Assembly: GCF_000496575.1 (NCBI RefSeq)
Contig: NZ_AYKT01000006.1
Location: 1 to 64,000 of the forward strand
DNA: 64,000 nucleotides
DNA from: Geobacillus thermodenitrificans subsp. thermodenitrificans DSM 465
GTDB lineage: Bacteria; Bacillota; Bacilli; Bacillales; Anoxybacillaceae
Direction of reading: 5' to 3'
In this document: piece after piece, positions 9,521 to 17,662 of the stretch
Numbering within the stretch: position 1 is the first letter of the stretch
Layout of the letters: every line of letters begins with the position of its first letter
The notes under the pieces: model-generated
Databases searched by the model: none
Told to the model about the DNA's origin: nothing
Seen by the model: only the letters and a program-made list of their open reading frames with translations
Program-made: the position numbers and the translations under genes

Positions 9521-11173
9521 TCATCCCCCCACTGCTAACACCGCTTGGCAGAGAGCTTGCTCCAGCTCCTTCGTATACACTGCTGTCTGCTCCTCTGTCC
9601 AATGTAAATAGCTGGCCATAAACGCAATGACTGCTTCTTTTTCCCGGCGGACAGAATCAATGTCAAACAACAGCGAACCGGTGCGGCGGATGAAATAGTC
9701 GACGGGTTTGACAGCCATTTCTTCTTCAATCGCGTAAACGAGGCGGACGAACGTTTCTCGCGTTAAGCCAGATGAGCGATCGTATTGCCTGCTTAAAGCA
9801 AACAACCGATCAACGTTCGTACCGTATTGTTTTGCCAGTCGTGCCCCTTCTTCTTTCGTCCATCCATAACGTACCGCCTCTTCCGCTTTTTTGGCGATGA
9901 ATGCCGGCAACTCGCGTGAGCCGCCGACATCGCCGCCGGAGATCGGCAACTGTTTCGTTTGACATGGCCGGAACGTTTTTTGTTCCTTTTTCTCAAGCTG
10001 CTTGGCGACAAGATCGACGACCGTTTCCGCCATTTTTCGGTAGCCAGTCAGCTTGCCGCCCGCGATCGTAATGAGCCCCGACGGCGATGTCCAAATTTCA
10101 TCTTTGCGGGAAATTTCCGACGGATCTTTCCCTTCTTCATAAATGAGCGGGCGGACGCCAGCCCAACTTGATTCGACATCATCAGCCGTGATGCCAACCG
10201 ATGGGAACATATACCGGATTGCTTTCAATAAGTAATCGCGGTCTTCTTCCGTCATCGTCGGATGGGCAGGGTCGCTGTCATAAAACGTATCAGTCGTGCC
10301 GACATACGTTTTTCCATCACGAGGAATGGCAAATACCATGCGGCCGTCCGGCGTATCAAAATAAATTGCCTGTTTGAGCGGAAACCGCTTTTGATCAATG
10401 ACAAGATGGACACCTTTTGTTAACTGGAGCCGCTTATTCGTTTTCGAGCCGTCTTTGTCACGCAATGTATCGACCCATGGCCCGGCGGCATTGACGACTG
10501 TTTTCGCACGGATGTCATACGTCTGCCCGCTTAGCATGTCACGGCAGCGGGCGCCGATGATGCGACCACGGTCGTCATATAAAAACTGTTCTGCTTTCGT
10601 ATAGTTGACGGCGTCGGCGCCAAGCTCGACCGCCTTTTTGATCACTTCGATCGTCAAACGAGCGTCGTCAGTCCGGTATTCGACATAGTAACCACCGCCG
10701 AGGAGCCCGTCGCTCTTTAACAGCGGTTCTTTTTCTAACGTCTGCTTAGCATTAAGCATCGTCCGCCGCTCGCTCTTCTTCACGCCGGCTAGCCGGTCAT
10801 ACAGCCATAAGCCGACAGAGGTGCTCCACTTGCCAAACGTCCCATCGCGATAAATCGGCAGCAACATCCACTCCGGTGTCGTGACGTGCGGGCCGTTTTC
10901 GTAAACGACTGCTCGTTCACGCCCAACTTCAGCAACCATTTTCACTTCGAACTGTTTTAAATAGCGCAAACCTCCGTGAACGAGCTTCGTCGAGCGGCTC
11001 GACGTCCCAGCCGCAAAATCTTGCATTTCAACAAGCGCCGTTTGCATGCCGCGTGAAACCGCATCAAGGGCGATACCGCCACCAGTGATCCCCCCGCCGA
11101 TGACAAGCACATCATACGTTTTTTCACTCATAGCTTTAAACAACTCACTCCGCTGTCTGCTTGAAAAAGCCAT
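9521..11173 (-). CDS. glpD: Aerobic glycerol-3-phosphate dehydrogenase
   Basis: FAD enzyme that oxidises glycerol-3-phosphate to dihydroxyacetone phosphate and passes electrons to menaquinone at the membrane. 550 residues, the normal length. The dinucleotide fold [17 protein letters not shown] is at about residues 20-37, followed by [17 protein letters not shown]; the GlpD C-terminal helical domain closes the protein. GGAGGG precedes the start. The leader contains the GlpP-type terminator at 11192-11259. glpF and glpK, which accompany these genes in B. subtilis, are not in the window. Confidence 0.95.
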   Translation of the reverse strand: MAFSSRQRSELFKAMSEKTYDVLVIGGGITGGGIALDAVSRGMQTALVEMQDFAAGTSSRSTKLVHGGLRYLKQFEVKMVAEVGRERAVVYENGPHVTTPEWMLLPIYRDGTFGKWSTSVGLWLYDRLAGVKKSERRTMLNAKQTLEKEPLLKSDGLLGGGYYVEYRTDDARLTIEVIKKAVELGADAVNYTKAEQFLYDDRGRIIGARCRDMLSGQTYDIRAKTVVNAAGPWVDTLRDKDGSKTNKRLQLTKGVHLVIDQKRFPLKQAIYFDTPDGRMVFAIPRDGKTYVGTTDTFYDSDPAHPTMTEEDRDYLLKAIRYMFPSVGITADDVESSWAGVRPLIYEEGKDPSEISRKDEIWTSPSGLITIAGGKLTGYRKMAETVVDLVAKQLEKKEQKTFRPCQTKQLPISGGDVGGSRELPAFIAKKAEEAVRYGWTKEEGARLAKQYGTNVDRLFALSRQYDRSSGLTRETFVRLVYAIEEEMAVKPVDYFIRRTGSLLFDIDSVRREKEAVIAFMASYLHWTEEQTAVYTKELEQALCQAVLAVGG

Positions 11174-11191
11174 CGATTAGTCCCTCCTGTG

Positions 11192-11259
11192 CAAAAAAGA
11201 CAAAAAGAGACCATGACAAACACGATAAGCGTTCTGCCTACCATGTATGCATGGTCTCT
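11192..11259 (-). terminator. Leader terminator of glpD, target of GlpP antitermination
   Basis: AGAGACCATG (11250-11259 on the minus strand) pairs with CATGGTCTCT (11206-11215), followed by a T-rich tract ending at about 11194. It lies between the glpD promoter and the glpD start. In B. subtilis GlpP with glycerol-3-phosphate lets polymerase read through an equivalent terminator; glpP is the adjacent gene here. Confidence 0.85.
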
Positions 11260-11295
11260 CCATGTCTCCTGACTGATGATTAACTTGTTGATTTT

Positions 11296-11324
11296 ATTAT
11301 AGCAGATTGCCGCCCGTTTGGCTA
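11296..11324 (-). promoter_or_regulatory. glpD promoter
   Basis: Minus-strand TAGCCA (11319-11324), 17-base spacer and a perfect TATAAT (11296-11301), placed between glpP and the leader terminator. Confidence 0.7.
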
Positions 11325-11348
11325 GCTCGATGCTTCAACGATCTCCGC

Positions 11349-11915
11349 CTACTCATCGCCATCCCGATCGTAGTGGCGCCATAGCGCTTCGTTTGACGTC
11401 GTCACCGCCGTTGCGCCAGCTTCTAGCGCCCGCTTGACATCGTCTGGAGTGCGGATGAGTCCGCCGGCGTAAATCGGTTTCCCGGTTCGCTCCTTTACCT
11501 CGCGGATAATGTGCGGCATCGCGCCCGGGATGACTTCAATATAGTCGGGATTGGTTTTCGCGATCAGCTGGTAGCTTTTCTCCAAAGCGTGCGAATCAAG
11601 TAAAAAGATGCGTTGCACGGCTAGGACGCGTTTTTGCCGCGCCTTCATAATGACGCTCGCCTTCGTCGAAATGAGGCCATGCGGGCGAAACTCTTGGCAA
11701 AGGTATTCCGCCGCATGTTCATCATGGCTCAGCCCTTGCACTAAATCGGCGTGAATGATAAGCCGCTTGCCATGCCGACGCGCATAATCGAAGATGCTTT
11801 TTAGTTGGGCAATATGTACTTCGAGCAGCACCCCGATTTCATAGCCGCTCGCCAAAAAGGCATCAAACTGCTTCATCGTTTTCATAGCCGGAACAATTTG
11901 TTGTTTCTTCCCCAT
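11349..11915 (-). CDS. glpP: Glycerol uptake operon antiterminator
   Basis: 188-residue RNA-binding regulator of the GlpP family, a (beta/alpha)8-like fold that senses glycerol-3-phosphate. Recognised from IGVLLEVHIAQLKSIFDYAR, HADLVQGLSHDEHAAEYLC and the C-terminal GKPIYAGGLIRTPDDVKRAL phosphate-binding-type loop. It lies directly upstream of the glpD promoter and leader terminator, the element it is expected to act on. It follows a 51-residue unknown gene by 15 bases and may share a transcript with the two-component genes further upstream. Confidence 0.93.
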   Translation of the reverse strand: MGKKQQIVPAMKTMKQFDAFLASGYEIGVLLEVHIAQLKSIFDYARRHGKRLIIHADLVQGLSHDEHAAEYLCQEFRPHGLISTKASVIMKARQKRVLAVQRIFLLDSHALEKSYQLIAKTNPDYIEVIPGAMPHIIREVKERTGKPIYAGGLIRTPDDVKRALEAGATAVTTSNEALWRHYDRDGDE

Positions 11916-11930
11916 TGCCCTCTCCCTAGT

Positions 11931-12086
11931 CTATCCTCTCATTTTATCGACCTCGTCTAAGCACGACAGTGACATCATTGTTCGCGGTTTGCATGTCGCG
12001 ATTTTCACTCCGCGCTTGCGGAACTTCTCCACGACATGATGAATCGCTTTTTTGCCCACCGCCTCTTCTTCATGAAAATGCCCCAT
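11931..12086 (-). CDS. Small unassigned protein, 51 aa
   Basis: Starts MGHFHEEEAVGKKAIHHVVE and is basic and soluble, with several His residues at the N-terminus and a Cys in the middle. The ATG at 12086 is supported by GGAGAGGAG seven bases upstream; in-frame sequence further upstream would run into the histidine kinase gene and has no ribosome site. It lies between the kinase stop (12103) and glpP (11915), so it is probably in the same transcript. No family recognised. Confidence 0.6.
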   Translation of the reverse strand: MGHFHEEEAVGKKAIHHVVEKFRKRGVKIATCKPRTMMSLSCLDEVDKMRG

Positions 12087-12102
12087 TGTCTCAACTCCTC
12101 TC

Positions 12103-13500
12103 CTATTCCGCTTTCGGAATGGCGAGCTCAACCGTTGTTCCTTGACCGGCTTCGCTTTCCATCGTAATTTGCCCGCCGTATTTATCGATCATTTCCTTGG
12201 CGATCGAAAGACCGAGCCCGGCGCCGCCTTGTTCGCGGCTGCGCGCCTTATCGACGCGATAAAAACGTAAAAAGACGTTTTCCAGCTCTTCGCGTGGAAT
12301 GCCGATACCATAGTCGCGGATGGCCACCGTAACAAACGATCCTTCCTCGCGCAACGAAAGAGCGATTTTTTTGACCTGTTGAGAATATTTTACCGCATTG
12401 TCAAGCAAAATGAACAGCAATTGTTCAAAATGATGTTTTGCGATCGCTACGCGCGCCAACGGTTTTTCCGGTTGATCAACAATGAATTGAAAATCCGGGT
12501 GCAAAATACGGAAATTTTTCACAATTTGCCCGATGGCTGCGGCAGCATCAATAGGCGTGAGCTCTTTTGGCACTTCCATCTCCTCGGTACGCGATAGATC
12601 AAGCAGCTCAAGAACAAGGCGCTTCAGCCGTTCTGCCTCTTTCACCGCCGCCTCAAGCGATTCTTCCAAAATCTCTGGATTGTGCTTGCCCCACCGCTGC
12701 AACAAGGAAAGATGGCCTTGCAAAATGGCTAGCGGTGTCCGCAATTCATGGGACGCATCCTCAACGAACTGCTTCTGCAGGGCAAATGAACGTTCAATTT
12801 CGTCCATCATGCTGTTGAACATCATCATGAGCTCGGTGACCTCGTCACGCGCCGAAGGCACATCGATGCGCTGCTTTAACCCGTTGTTTTTAATGTCGGC
12901 CATCGTTTTTGCCAACGTTTTCAACGGCCGGATAAAGCTTTGTGCCACAAGCCGTCCGGCGAGCGCGCTCGCTGCCATGGCCGCAAAACCAAGCACTGTC
13001 ATAATGACAAATAGCGTGTTCGTCACTTGTTCGAATTTCGTCAATCGGCGGGCGACTTCAATCGTCCCAGACAAGTCCCCGATATGAAGCGGTTGGCGAA
13101 GCAACAAAAACCGCTCATTGTTGATGAAGTGTTCATCCATTTTCAGCTTGTCAGGCACGCCGCCTGTTGACAGCGATACTGTCGCACCGTTGGAAACAGA
13201 GACGATAACGTTTCCGTCACGGTCGGTGACACGAATGAGCTGATAGCGCTCATTCAGTTTTTCGAGAAACGAACGGCTGCGGCGAATATCTTCCCATGAT
13301 ACATTACGTTTTTCAGCGTAATAAGTTTCAATTTCTATCACAGTTTGTTCCATCGTTTTTTCTTCTTCGTTGAGCAGCCATTGCCTCACAATATGGTATT
13401 GCAAAAATGTGAAAATAAAATACGTAATAAAAATCGCGCCGGCGGATAAAACGGTCAGCTTCCCTTTCAACGACAGACGGTGGAGGCGAAGTCGTTTCAT
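12103..13500 (-). CDS. Sensor histidine kinase of an OmpR-type two-component pair
   Basis: 465-residue membrane kinase. Transmembrane helices at about residues 18-38 and 161-185 enclose an extracytoplasmic sensor of about 120 residues. A HAMP domain follows (about 186-238), then the dimerisation/phosphoacceptor box with His251 in ASHELRTPLA, the N box LLDNAVKYS, and the ATP lid motifs DYGIGIP and GGAGLGLSIAKEM. It overlaps the response regulator by four bases. It resembles the YkoH/ArlS group, but the signal is unknown and the orthology is not certain. Confidence 0.9.
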   Translation of the reverse strand: MKRLRLHRLSLKGKLTVLSAGAIFITYFIFTFLQYHIVRQWLLNEEEKTMEQTVIEIETYYAEKRNVSWEDIRRSRSFLEKLNERYQLIRVTDRDGNVIVSVSNGATVSLSTGGVPDKLKMDEHFINNERFLLLRQPLHIGDLSGTIEVARRLTKFEQVTNTLFVIMTVLGFAAMAASALAGRLVAQSFIRPLKTLAKTMADIKNNGLKQRIDVPSARDEVTELMMMFNSMMDEIERSFALQKQFVEDASHELRTPLAILQGHLSLLQRWGKHNPEILEESLEAAVKEAERLKRLVLELLDLSRTEEMEVPKELTPIDAAAAIGQIVKNFRILHPDFQFIVDQPEKPLARVAIAKHHFEQLLFILLDNAVKYSQQVKKIALSLREEGSFVTVAIRDYGIGIPREELENVFLRFYRVDKARSREQGGAGLGLSIAKEMIDKYGGQITMESEAGQGTTVELAIPKAE

Positions 13501-14171
13501 GGCCGCATCACATATCCCGCGCCGCGCACCGTTTGGATGTACCGCTCTTTATTGTGTTCGTCAAGCTTTTGCCGTAAATAGCGGACATAGACGTCCACAA
13601 CATTCGTCTCCACCTCAGTGTCAAATCCCCATACTTTCTCAAGTAGCAAATCACGCGTCAACACAACATTGATATTTTGCATAAAGGCGACGAGCAAATC
13701 ATACTCACGTTTCGTCAATTCGATAAACGCATTCCCTTTTTTGACCGTACGCGCCTGCATATCGACGACTAAGTCTTTAAACGTCAACACTTGTCCGCCC
13801 GATTCAGGATGAACGCGGCGAAACAAAGCGCGGATGCGGGCGAGAAGTTCTTCAATCGCAAACGGCTTGACAATATAGTCATCTGCTCCGTTATCCAACC
13901 CCATGACGCGATCAAATACGCTGTCGCGCGCCGTGATCATGATGATTGGCGTCGATTTCGCCGCCCGAATGCGCCGGCAGACTTCCATGCCGTTTAAGCT
14001 TGGCAGCATAACATCAAGTAAAATGAGATCCCACGGTTCAGAGAGAGCGAGCTCAAGCCCTTCGCGCCCATCTTCGCATACATGCACATCGAATCCTTCA
14101 TGCATCAAGTCAAGTTCCAAAAAGCGAGCCAACCCTGCTTCATCTTCGACCAATAAAATCCGTCCATTCAT
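13497..14171 (-). CDS. OmpR-family response regulator
   Basis: 224 residues: receiver domain with the acidic pair at Glu9/Asp10, phosphoacceptor Asp53 in LILLDVMLPS and Lys in IVKPF; then an OmpR winged-helix DNA-binding domain ending in YVRYLRQKLDEHN and RGAGYVM. The ATG at 14171 begins the receiver domain (MNGRILLVEDE) with AGGA upstream; the open frame extends far beyond it but has no domain content. First gene of the pair, partner of the kinase that overlaps its end. Similar to YkoG/ArlR-type regulators; targets unknown. Confidence 0.92.
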   Translation of the reverse strand: MNGRILLVEDEAGLARFLELDLMHEGFDVHVCEDGREGLELALSEPWDLILLDVMLPSLNGMEVCRRIRAAKSTPIIMITARDSVFDRVMGLDNGADDYIVKPFAIEELLARIRALFRRVHPESGGQVLTFKDLVVDMQARTVKKGNAFIELTKREYDLLVAFMQNINVVLTRDLLLEKVWGFDTEVETNVVDVYVRYLRQKLDEHNKERYIQTVRGAGYVMRP

Positions 14172-14278
14172 CGGCCATTCCTCATCTCCTGCGTCTATTT
14201 TCTTTTCCCGTTCCGGACTTAATTCAATTTTACTACAAAAGCGAACCGGCGGTGGCGACCGGCCTTCGAAATGAAACA

Positions 14279-14327
14279 GGCGGCTGTTTTGGCCGCCCCG
14301 CTTCGGGTGGATTCTAAAACAGCCGCC
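14279..14327 (-). terminator. Large inverted repeat upstream of the response regulator
   Basis: GGCGGCTGTTTT (14279-14290) and AAAACAGCCGCC (14316-14327) form a perfect 12-bp stem with a 25-base loop. On the minus strand it is followed by a modest T-rich stretch. It may end the transcript of the 40-residue gene upstream or act in the leader of the two-component operon. Confidence 0.5.
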
Positions 14328-14397
14328 CGTCTTCACGTACCTTTCGCTGAGCTGGGCCGTGTACACGCTCTAACCGCTGCCTGCATGGATATTCCCG

Positions 14398-14520
14398 CTA
14401 CGAGTGGCGGTCAACAAACCAATCGACAATAGCTTGAACGATTTCAAACGCTTGATAAGAAAGAAGCGATACGGCAGTTCCAGAGAAAAACAACGTTACA
14501 AGCCAATGAATCCAATGCAT
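14398..14520 (-). CDS. Small hydrophobic protein, 40 aa
   Basis: MHWIHWLVTLFFSGTAVSLL followed by a short amphipathic tail ending in DWFVDRHS; a single membrane segment is likely. The ATG at 14520 has a strong GGGAGGAGG site eight bases upstream. It is followed by the inverted repeat at 14279-14327. No family recognised; the good ribosome site and hydrophobic pattern are the only evidence. Confidence 0.55.
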   Translation of the reverse strand: MHWIHWLVTLFFSGTAVSLLSYQAFEIVQAIVDWFVDRHS

Positions 14521-14750
14521 GGCACTGCCTCCTCCCTTATCGACAGTGATGCCATTATATCCGGTGTAAATGAAATCTACATGAAAAATCGCTAAAAAAC
14601 ACAGAGTGACTTTTTCGTTTTTCATACATACATTGAAAGTGAATCGCATTGCTGATCAATGGTTGACAACGGTTAGGGGAATATGGTCGAGCAGAGACAT
14701 CCAAGCACGCTGGATCGGCTACTTCAAAAAAGGAAAGAGAGGGGAGCGCG

Positions 14751-15215
14751 ATGAATGAACCGTTTCAGCCGCCAGCCGGCAGGGGAGGAGATCACCCATT
14801 CCACCATTTACGGAAAATGGTAAATCAATGGTTTGATGAACGGCCGCTGCAAAAATTATTTGAAACACTTGACGACTACTTCGCGCAAACATTTGCTGAA
14901 GCATATATCCCGATCGAAGTGAAAGAAACGAAACACGATTACCAACTCATCGTCCGGCTGCCCGACATCAAACGGGAGCAAATCAGCCTACAATGGCACG
15001 AAGACGGGCTGCAGCTTATCATCGATCATCAGGAAATGATCGAATCAGCCGACGCCAACGGTCATGTATACGAGCGACAGCAAGCGCGGCGGCGCGTGAC
15101 GAGGGTGATCCCGTTTCCGTATCCGGTTGCCGAACATGAAGTGAAAGCGTCGTTCCAAAACGGCACGCTCATCATCCGACTGCCGCAAAAGCGGAAATAC
15201 ATTGACATTGAGTGA
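14751..15215 (+). CDS. Hsp20/alpha-crystallin domain protein, divergent
   Basis: 154 residues. An N-terminal region rich in Pro, His and Gly (NEPFQPPAGRGGDHPFHHL) precedes an alpha-crystallin domain from about residue 55 (PIEVKETKHDYQLIVRLP) to the GTLIIRLP motif near the end. It is more divergent than the Hsp20 at 940 and looks closer to the spore-associated or YocM-like members of bacilli than to the classic heat shock form (inference). The start has GGGGAGCG upstream. A bidirectional terminator at 15341-15376 follows. Confidence 0.85.
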   Translation: MNEPFQPPAGRGGDHPFHHLRKMVNQWFDERPLQKLFETLDDYFAQTFAEAYIPIEVKETKHDYQLIVRLPDIKREQISLQWHEDGLQLIIDHQEMIESADANGHVYERQQARRRVTRVIPFPYPVAEHEVKASFQNGTLIIRLPQKRKYIDIE

Positions 15216-15340
15216 ATGAACATCGTTGAGACAACGCGTTTGGCTGAGAAAATAAGTGAGAGAACGGTCAAAAAACATCGTACAAACGGCCTTGCTGTCA
15301 AAATTCAAAAACGCGCCCTTTGTCGGCCCAGGCGCGCCGT

Positions 15341-15376
15341 AAAAAAGCCGTTCCCGATATCGGGAGCGGCTTTTTT
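15341..15376. terminator. Bidirectional terminator
   Basis: GCCG-T-TCCCGAT pairs with ATCGGGA-G-CGGC, with A6 before and T6 after. It serves the Hsp20-like gene on the plus strand and any minus-strand gene ending at 15388. Confidence 0.88.
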
Positions 15377-15387
15377 GCATTCGTCTT

Positions 15388-15597
15388 CTATTGTTTATGC
15401 GACGGGCTTCCGTATCGGTTGTTGTTTTCCGGTGTCGGATCTTTTTGGATGTCCCATTCTTTCCCGATTTCTTCGCGATTGTTTGGGTATTTGTTTTTCC
15501 GTTTTCGATTGTCGTTCCGGTTCGTCACTGTCTGCTCACCCCCTTGCTGTTTGCCATTAGCTTGCGCGTTTTTCCACCGCATAAACGAGACATACAT
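15388..15597 (-). CDS. Possible small hydrophilic protein, 69 aa or less
   Basis: Extremely polar protein rich in Asn, Lys, Arg, Gln and Glu, ending NNNRYGSPSHKQ. Its stop codon lies just before the bidirectional terminator, which fits a real gene. Two in-frame starts (15597 and 15582) both lack a good ribosome site, and the frame opposes the start region of the next gene. The composition resembles small spore-associated proteins of bacilli, but no family is recognised. Confidence 0.4.
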   Translation of the reverse strand: MYVSFMRWKNAQANGKQQGGEQTVTNRNDNRKRKNKYPNNREEIGKEWDIQKDPTPENNNRYGSPSHKQ

Positions 15598-15645
15598 ACT
15601 TTCGCTGTTGGTAAGCTACGCTACTTGGTAGGAGGTGCAAAACGA

Positions 15646-15831
15646 ATGACGAAACTGCCTGACTTTAAACAGCTGAACGACCGGCTGATCAATGAGCCGT
15701 CTGATGAGCCGATGTTGGTGATTAAAACGAACCTCGATCCGGAGCGCATCACAGATGAAAATCCATATGCAAAAGGCAAAACGAACGTCAGCCGGACGTT
15801 TGCTTCTTTTTTTGAAGGGGGCAAACCGTAA
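15646..15831 (+). CDS. Small protein, 61 aa, upstream of the CsgA-like gene
   Basis: MTKLPDFKQLNDRLINEPSD and a C-terminal half with a TNLDPERITDENPYAKGKTN segment; acidic/polar, no membrane segment. TAGGAGG lies ten bases before the ATG. Its TAA overlaps the next ATG by one base (TAATG), so the two genes are translationally coupled. Family not recognised. By association with the next gene it may be expressed in the forespore. Confidence 0.75.
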   Translation: MTKLPDFKQLNDRLINEPSDEPMLVIKTNLDPERITDENPYAKGKTNVSRTFASFFEGGKP

Positions 15832-16085
15832 TGGAACAAACGCTCGCCTATTTGCGGGAAATTTTGTCTAACTACTTGGATGGTCACGATGATACGCCAA
15901 AGCGCATCTACAAAAAGCTAATCAGCAAACCGTATCAGGGGGAAGGAGAGTTTGTCCGTGACTTGACGCAAGAAGAGAGCGCCTTTTTGGACCGCATTTT
16001 GCCTCATGAGATCCGCTATGCGATGGATGAGCGCGATTATGAGCGCGTCTATCAGCTGAATGAAGTATACGAGCTACTGATTTAA
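15831..16085 (+). CDS. csgA: CsgA-like sporulation protein
   Basis: 84 residues. The start MEQTLAYLREILSNYLDG, the middle EGEFVRDLTQEESAFLDRIL and the end LNEVYELLI match my memory of B. subtilis CsgA, a small spore protein made under sigma-G control. Coupled to the 61-residue gene before it and followed by a strong terminator at 16092-16129. I see no clear sigma-G promoter upstream. The family call is from memory of a short sequence and should be treated as likely rather than certain. Confidence 0.65.
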   Translation: MEQTLAYLREILSNYLDGHDDTPKRIYKKLISKPYQGEGEFVRDLTQEESAFLDRILPHEIRYAMDERDYERVYQLNEVYELLI

Positions 16086-16091
16086 CGGTGC

Positions 16092-16129
16092 GAAAGCCGC
16101 TTCCCCTACCGAACGGGGGAGCGGCTTTC
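16092..16129. terminator. Bidirectional terminator
   Basis: GAAAGCCGCTTCCCC pairs with GGGGGAGCGGCTTTC, followed by a T-run at 16132-16137. It separates the convergent csgA-like and yppG genes. Confidence 0.85.
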
Positions 16130-16474
16130 TCATTTTTTAAACGTGCTGAGCAGCCCTTTTAACAAGCCGTTCACTTGATTGACTGTATTGATCATCTGCC
16201 CCATCGTATTCATCATTTTGTTAATATCGTACGTCCCGTCGTTGTTTTTAAACTGGGCGAGAAAAGACGGGCGCGGTGGCGGCAGCAACGGCTCCGGCTT
16301 CGGATATGGCATCGGGTACGAAGGCATCGCAGCATGGAATGGTGCAGCGTGAGGCCAATGGGCAGGCGGTGATGAAATGTGTGAAGACCAATGGTTGAGA
16401 TAAGGCCCATGACCATTTAGACTATATGGCCCATGAATGGGTGGCGGCGGAACCGGGCGCGGATAACGGTACAT
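16130..16474 (-). CDS. yppG: YppG-like proline-rich protein
   Basis: 114 residues. The first 70 residues are rich in Pro, His and Tyr (MYRYPRPVPPPPIHGPYSLN), followed by the YppG-type C-terminal domain FLAQFKNNDGTYDINKMMN and ending LLKGLLSTFKK. The ATG at 16474 has GGGGGAG at the right distance; in-frame sequence further upstream has neither a ribosome site nor this composition. YppG-like proteins are found near recU/ponA in bacilli and are linked to the spore coat; the exact role is unknown. Confidence 0.8.
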   Translation of the reverse strand: MYRYPRPVPPPPIHGPYSLNGHGPYLNHWSSHISSPPAHWPHAAPFHAAMPSYPMPYPKPEPLLPPPRPSFLAQFKNNDGTYDINKMMNTMGQMINTVNQVNGLLKGLLSTFKK

Positions 16475-16658
16475 GTTCGTTCTCCCCCATTTTTTGATCG
16501 TCGATTTTTCCTTCAGGCTGCCACTAGTATATGTGCCAATACTGAGCGGCGTGCGCGCGGACATGTCATCTCTTGTCGGAAGTTTTAATTTTCGGAAATC
16601 AATTTTTTCCCCTACTTTCATGGTACGATGTAAAAAAGGGGAAGGGGGAAAAGCATCA

Positions 16659-16859
16659 ATGGGTATTGCTGAATTGAAACATAAGTTCATGGTGGTCAAA
16701 CATTGCGAACCAGCTGAGGCGAACGAACTGCTCGATTTTGCCCGCCGCCTTTATTTGCGCGGGGAGATTTCGCTCGCCGAGTATCGCGACTTAGTGCGTG
16801 ATTTAGAAAAAGCTGGAGCCTATCAACCGAATGAAACAGGAGAATTCGCAGGACTTTAG
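16659..16859 (+). CDS. yppF: YppF-family protein
   Basis: 66 residues, start MGIAELKHKFMVVKHCEPAE, with the ANELLDFARRLYLRGEISLAEYR segment typical of this small Bacillus family of unknown function. GGGGAAGGGGG lies before the ATG at 16659. It is divergent from yppG, in the same order as the ypp genes beside recU in B. subtilis. A T8 stretch follows the gene at about 16880-16890. Confidence 0.75.
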   Translation: MGIAELKHKFMVVKHCEPAEANELLDFARRLYLRGEISLAEYRDLVRDLEKAGAYQPNETGEFAGL

Positions 16860-16942
16860 ACCTTAGGGGAGCTTTTCCCTTCTTTTTTTTTGCATATTTC
16901 TCACTCAAACGCCCCATCGTAATATAAAGGGGGTGTTGTGCA

Positions 16943-17113
16943 ATGGGACGAGGCGTGCATTTCAATCATAAACGAAAAGGCCATGATCACGAAAAACCGA
17001 AACATGGTGAACCAGCACCGCCGAAGCATACCGAACGGGTCGAATATGAGATCAACACCGTCGCTACCGCAGAGAGCGGCCCTGTTTCGATCACAACAGG
17101 AAAAGACACATAA
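16943..17113 (+). CDS. Small basic histidine-rich protein, 56 aa
   Basis: MGRGVHFNHKRKGHDHEKPK, then a Pro-rich linker and a TERVEYEINTVATAESGPVS tail. AAAGGGGG lies at a good distance before the ATG. The stop is followed within a few bases by a hairpin terminator, which supports a real gene. Seven His residues in the first 29 suggest metal binding, or only a charged N-terminus. No family recognised. Confidence 0.65.
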   Translation: MGRGVHFNHKRKGHDHEKPKHGEPAPPKHTERVEYEINTVATAESGPVSITTGKDT

Positions 17114-17114
17114 G

Positions 17115-17153
17115 AAAAAAGCTGTCTCCCTCGGCAAAGGGGGCAGCTTTTCC
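17115..17153 (+). terminator. Hairpin terminator after the 56-residue gene
   Basis: AAAAAAGCTGTCTCCC pairs imperfectly with GGGGGCAGCTTTT across a short loop; a T-rich end follows. Confidence 0.75.
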
Positions 17154-17185
17154 ATTTCGAGATGAAAACATCGCTCTTTTTCAGC

Positions 17186-17548
17186 CTAGCTTGTTTCGCC
17201 AAGCCGATCCTTGACAAGGTCGAGCGTATAGGCAACCGCCTGGCTGTATTGCTTGATGCGGCGGTTGGGAACGGATGGATAAAATGCCTCAACGCTCAGT
17301 TTTGTCATATGATCAACCGTTGCTTCAATTTGTCGCTCGTGAACATATTTCGGCTGCGTCTGGCGAATCCAACGGGAAGCGGCCTCTTTCCATCGTTCGG
17401 CGGCTGCCTGCACTTCCTCCGCAAATGGTTTAACTTCGGCAAAAAAATCTGGCTCTTGATTCCGTTCGCGAGCACGCCGGGCAATCGCCAACAGCTGTTC
17501 ATTGTACTCGTGAAGCTGTTCCGTCAGCGCTTTCAGCTCTTCCCCCAT
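17186..17548 (-). CDS. yppE: YppE-family protein
   Basis: 120 residues (YppE/DUF1798 family), mostly alpha-helical four-helix-bundle type sequence: LKALTEQLHEYNEQLLAIAR, then FFAEVKPFAEEVQ and WIRQTQPKYVHERQIEATVD. The ATG at 17548 has AAGGAGG eight bases upstream. The function of the family is unknown. It lies in the ypp cluster next to recU, as in B. subtilis, though convergent with the 56-residue gene. Confidence 0.8.
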   Translation of the reverse strand: MGEELKALTEQLHEYNEQLLAIARRARERNQEPDFFAEVKPFAEEVQAAAERWKEAASRWIRQTQPKYVHERQIEATVDHMTKLSVEAFYPSVPNRRIKQYSQAVAYTLDLVKDRLGETS

Positions 17549-17662
17549 GGCGGCCCTCCTTGCGTATATTGATGAACTCAGTTTGAAGAATGTCCAGTGC
17601 AAATGCCGATCCGGAACGTCTGCGAACTGTTGGTATATGTTTCATCATATCATATCAACCAG

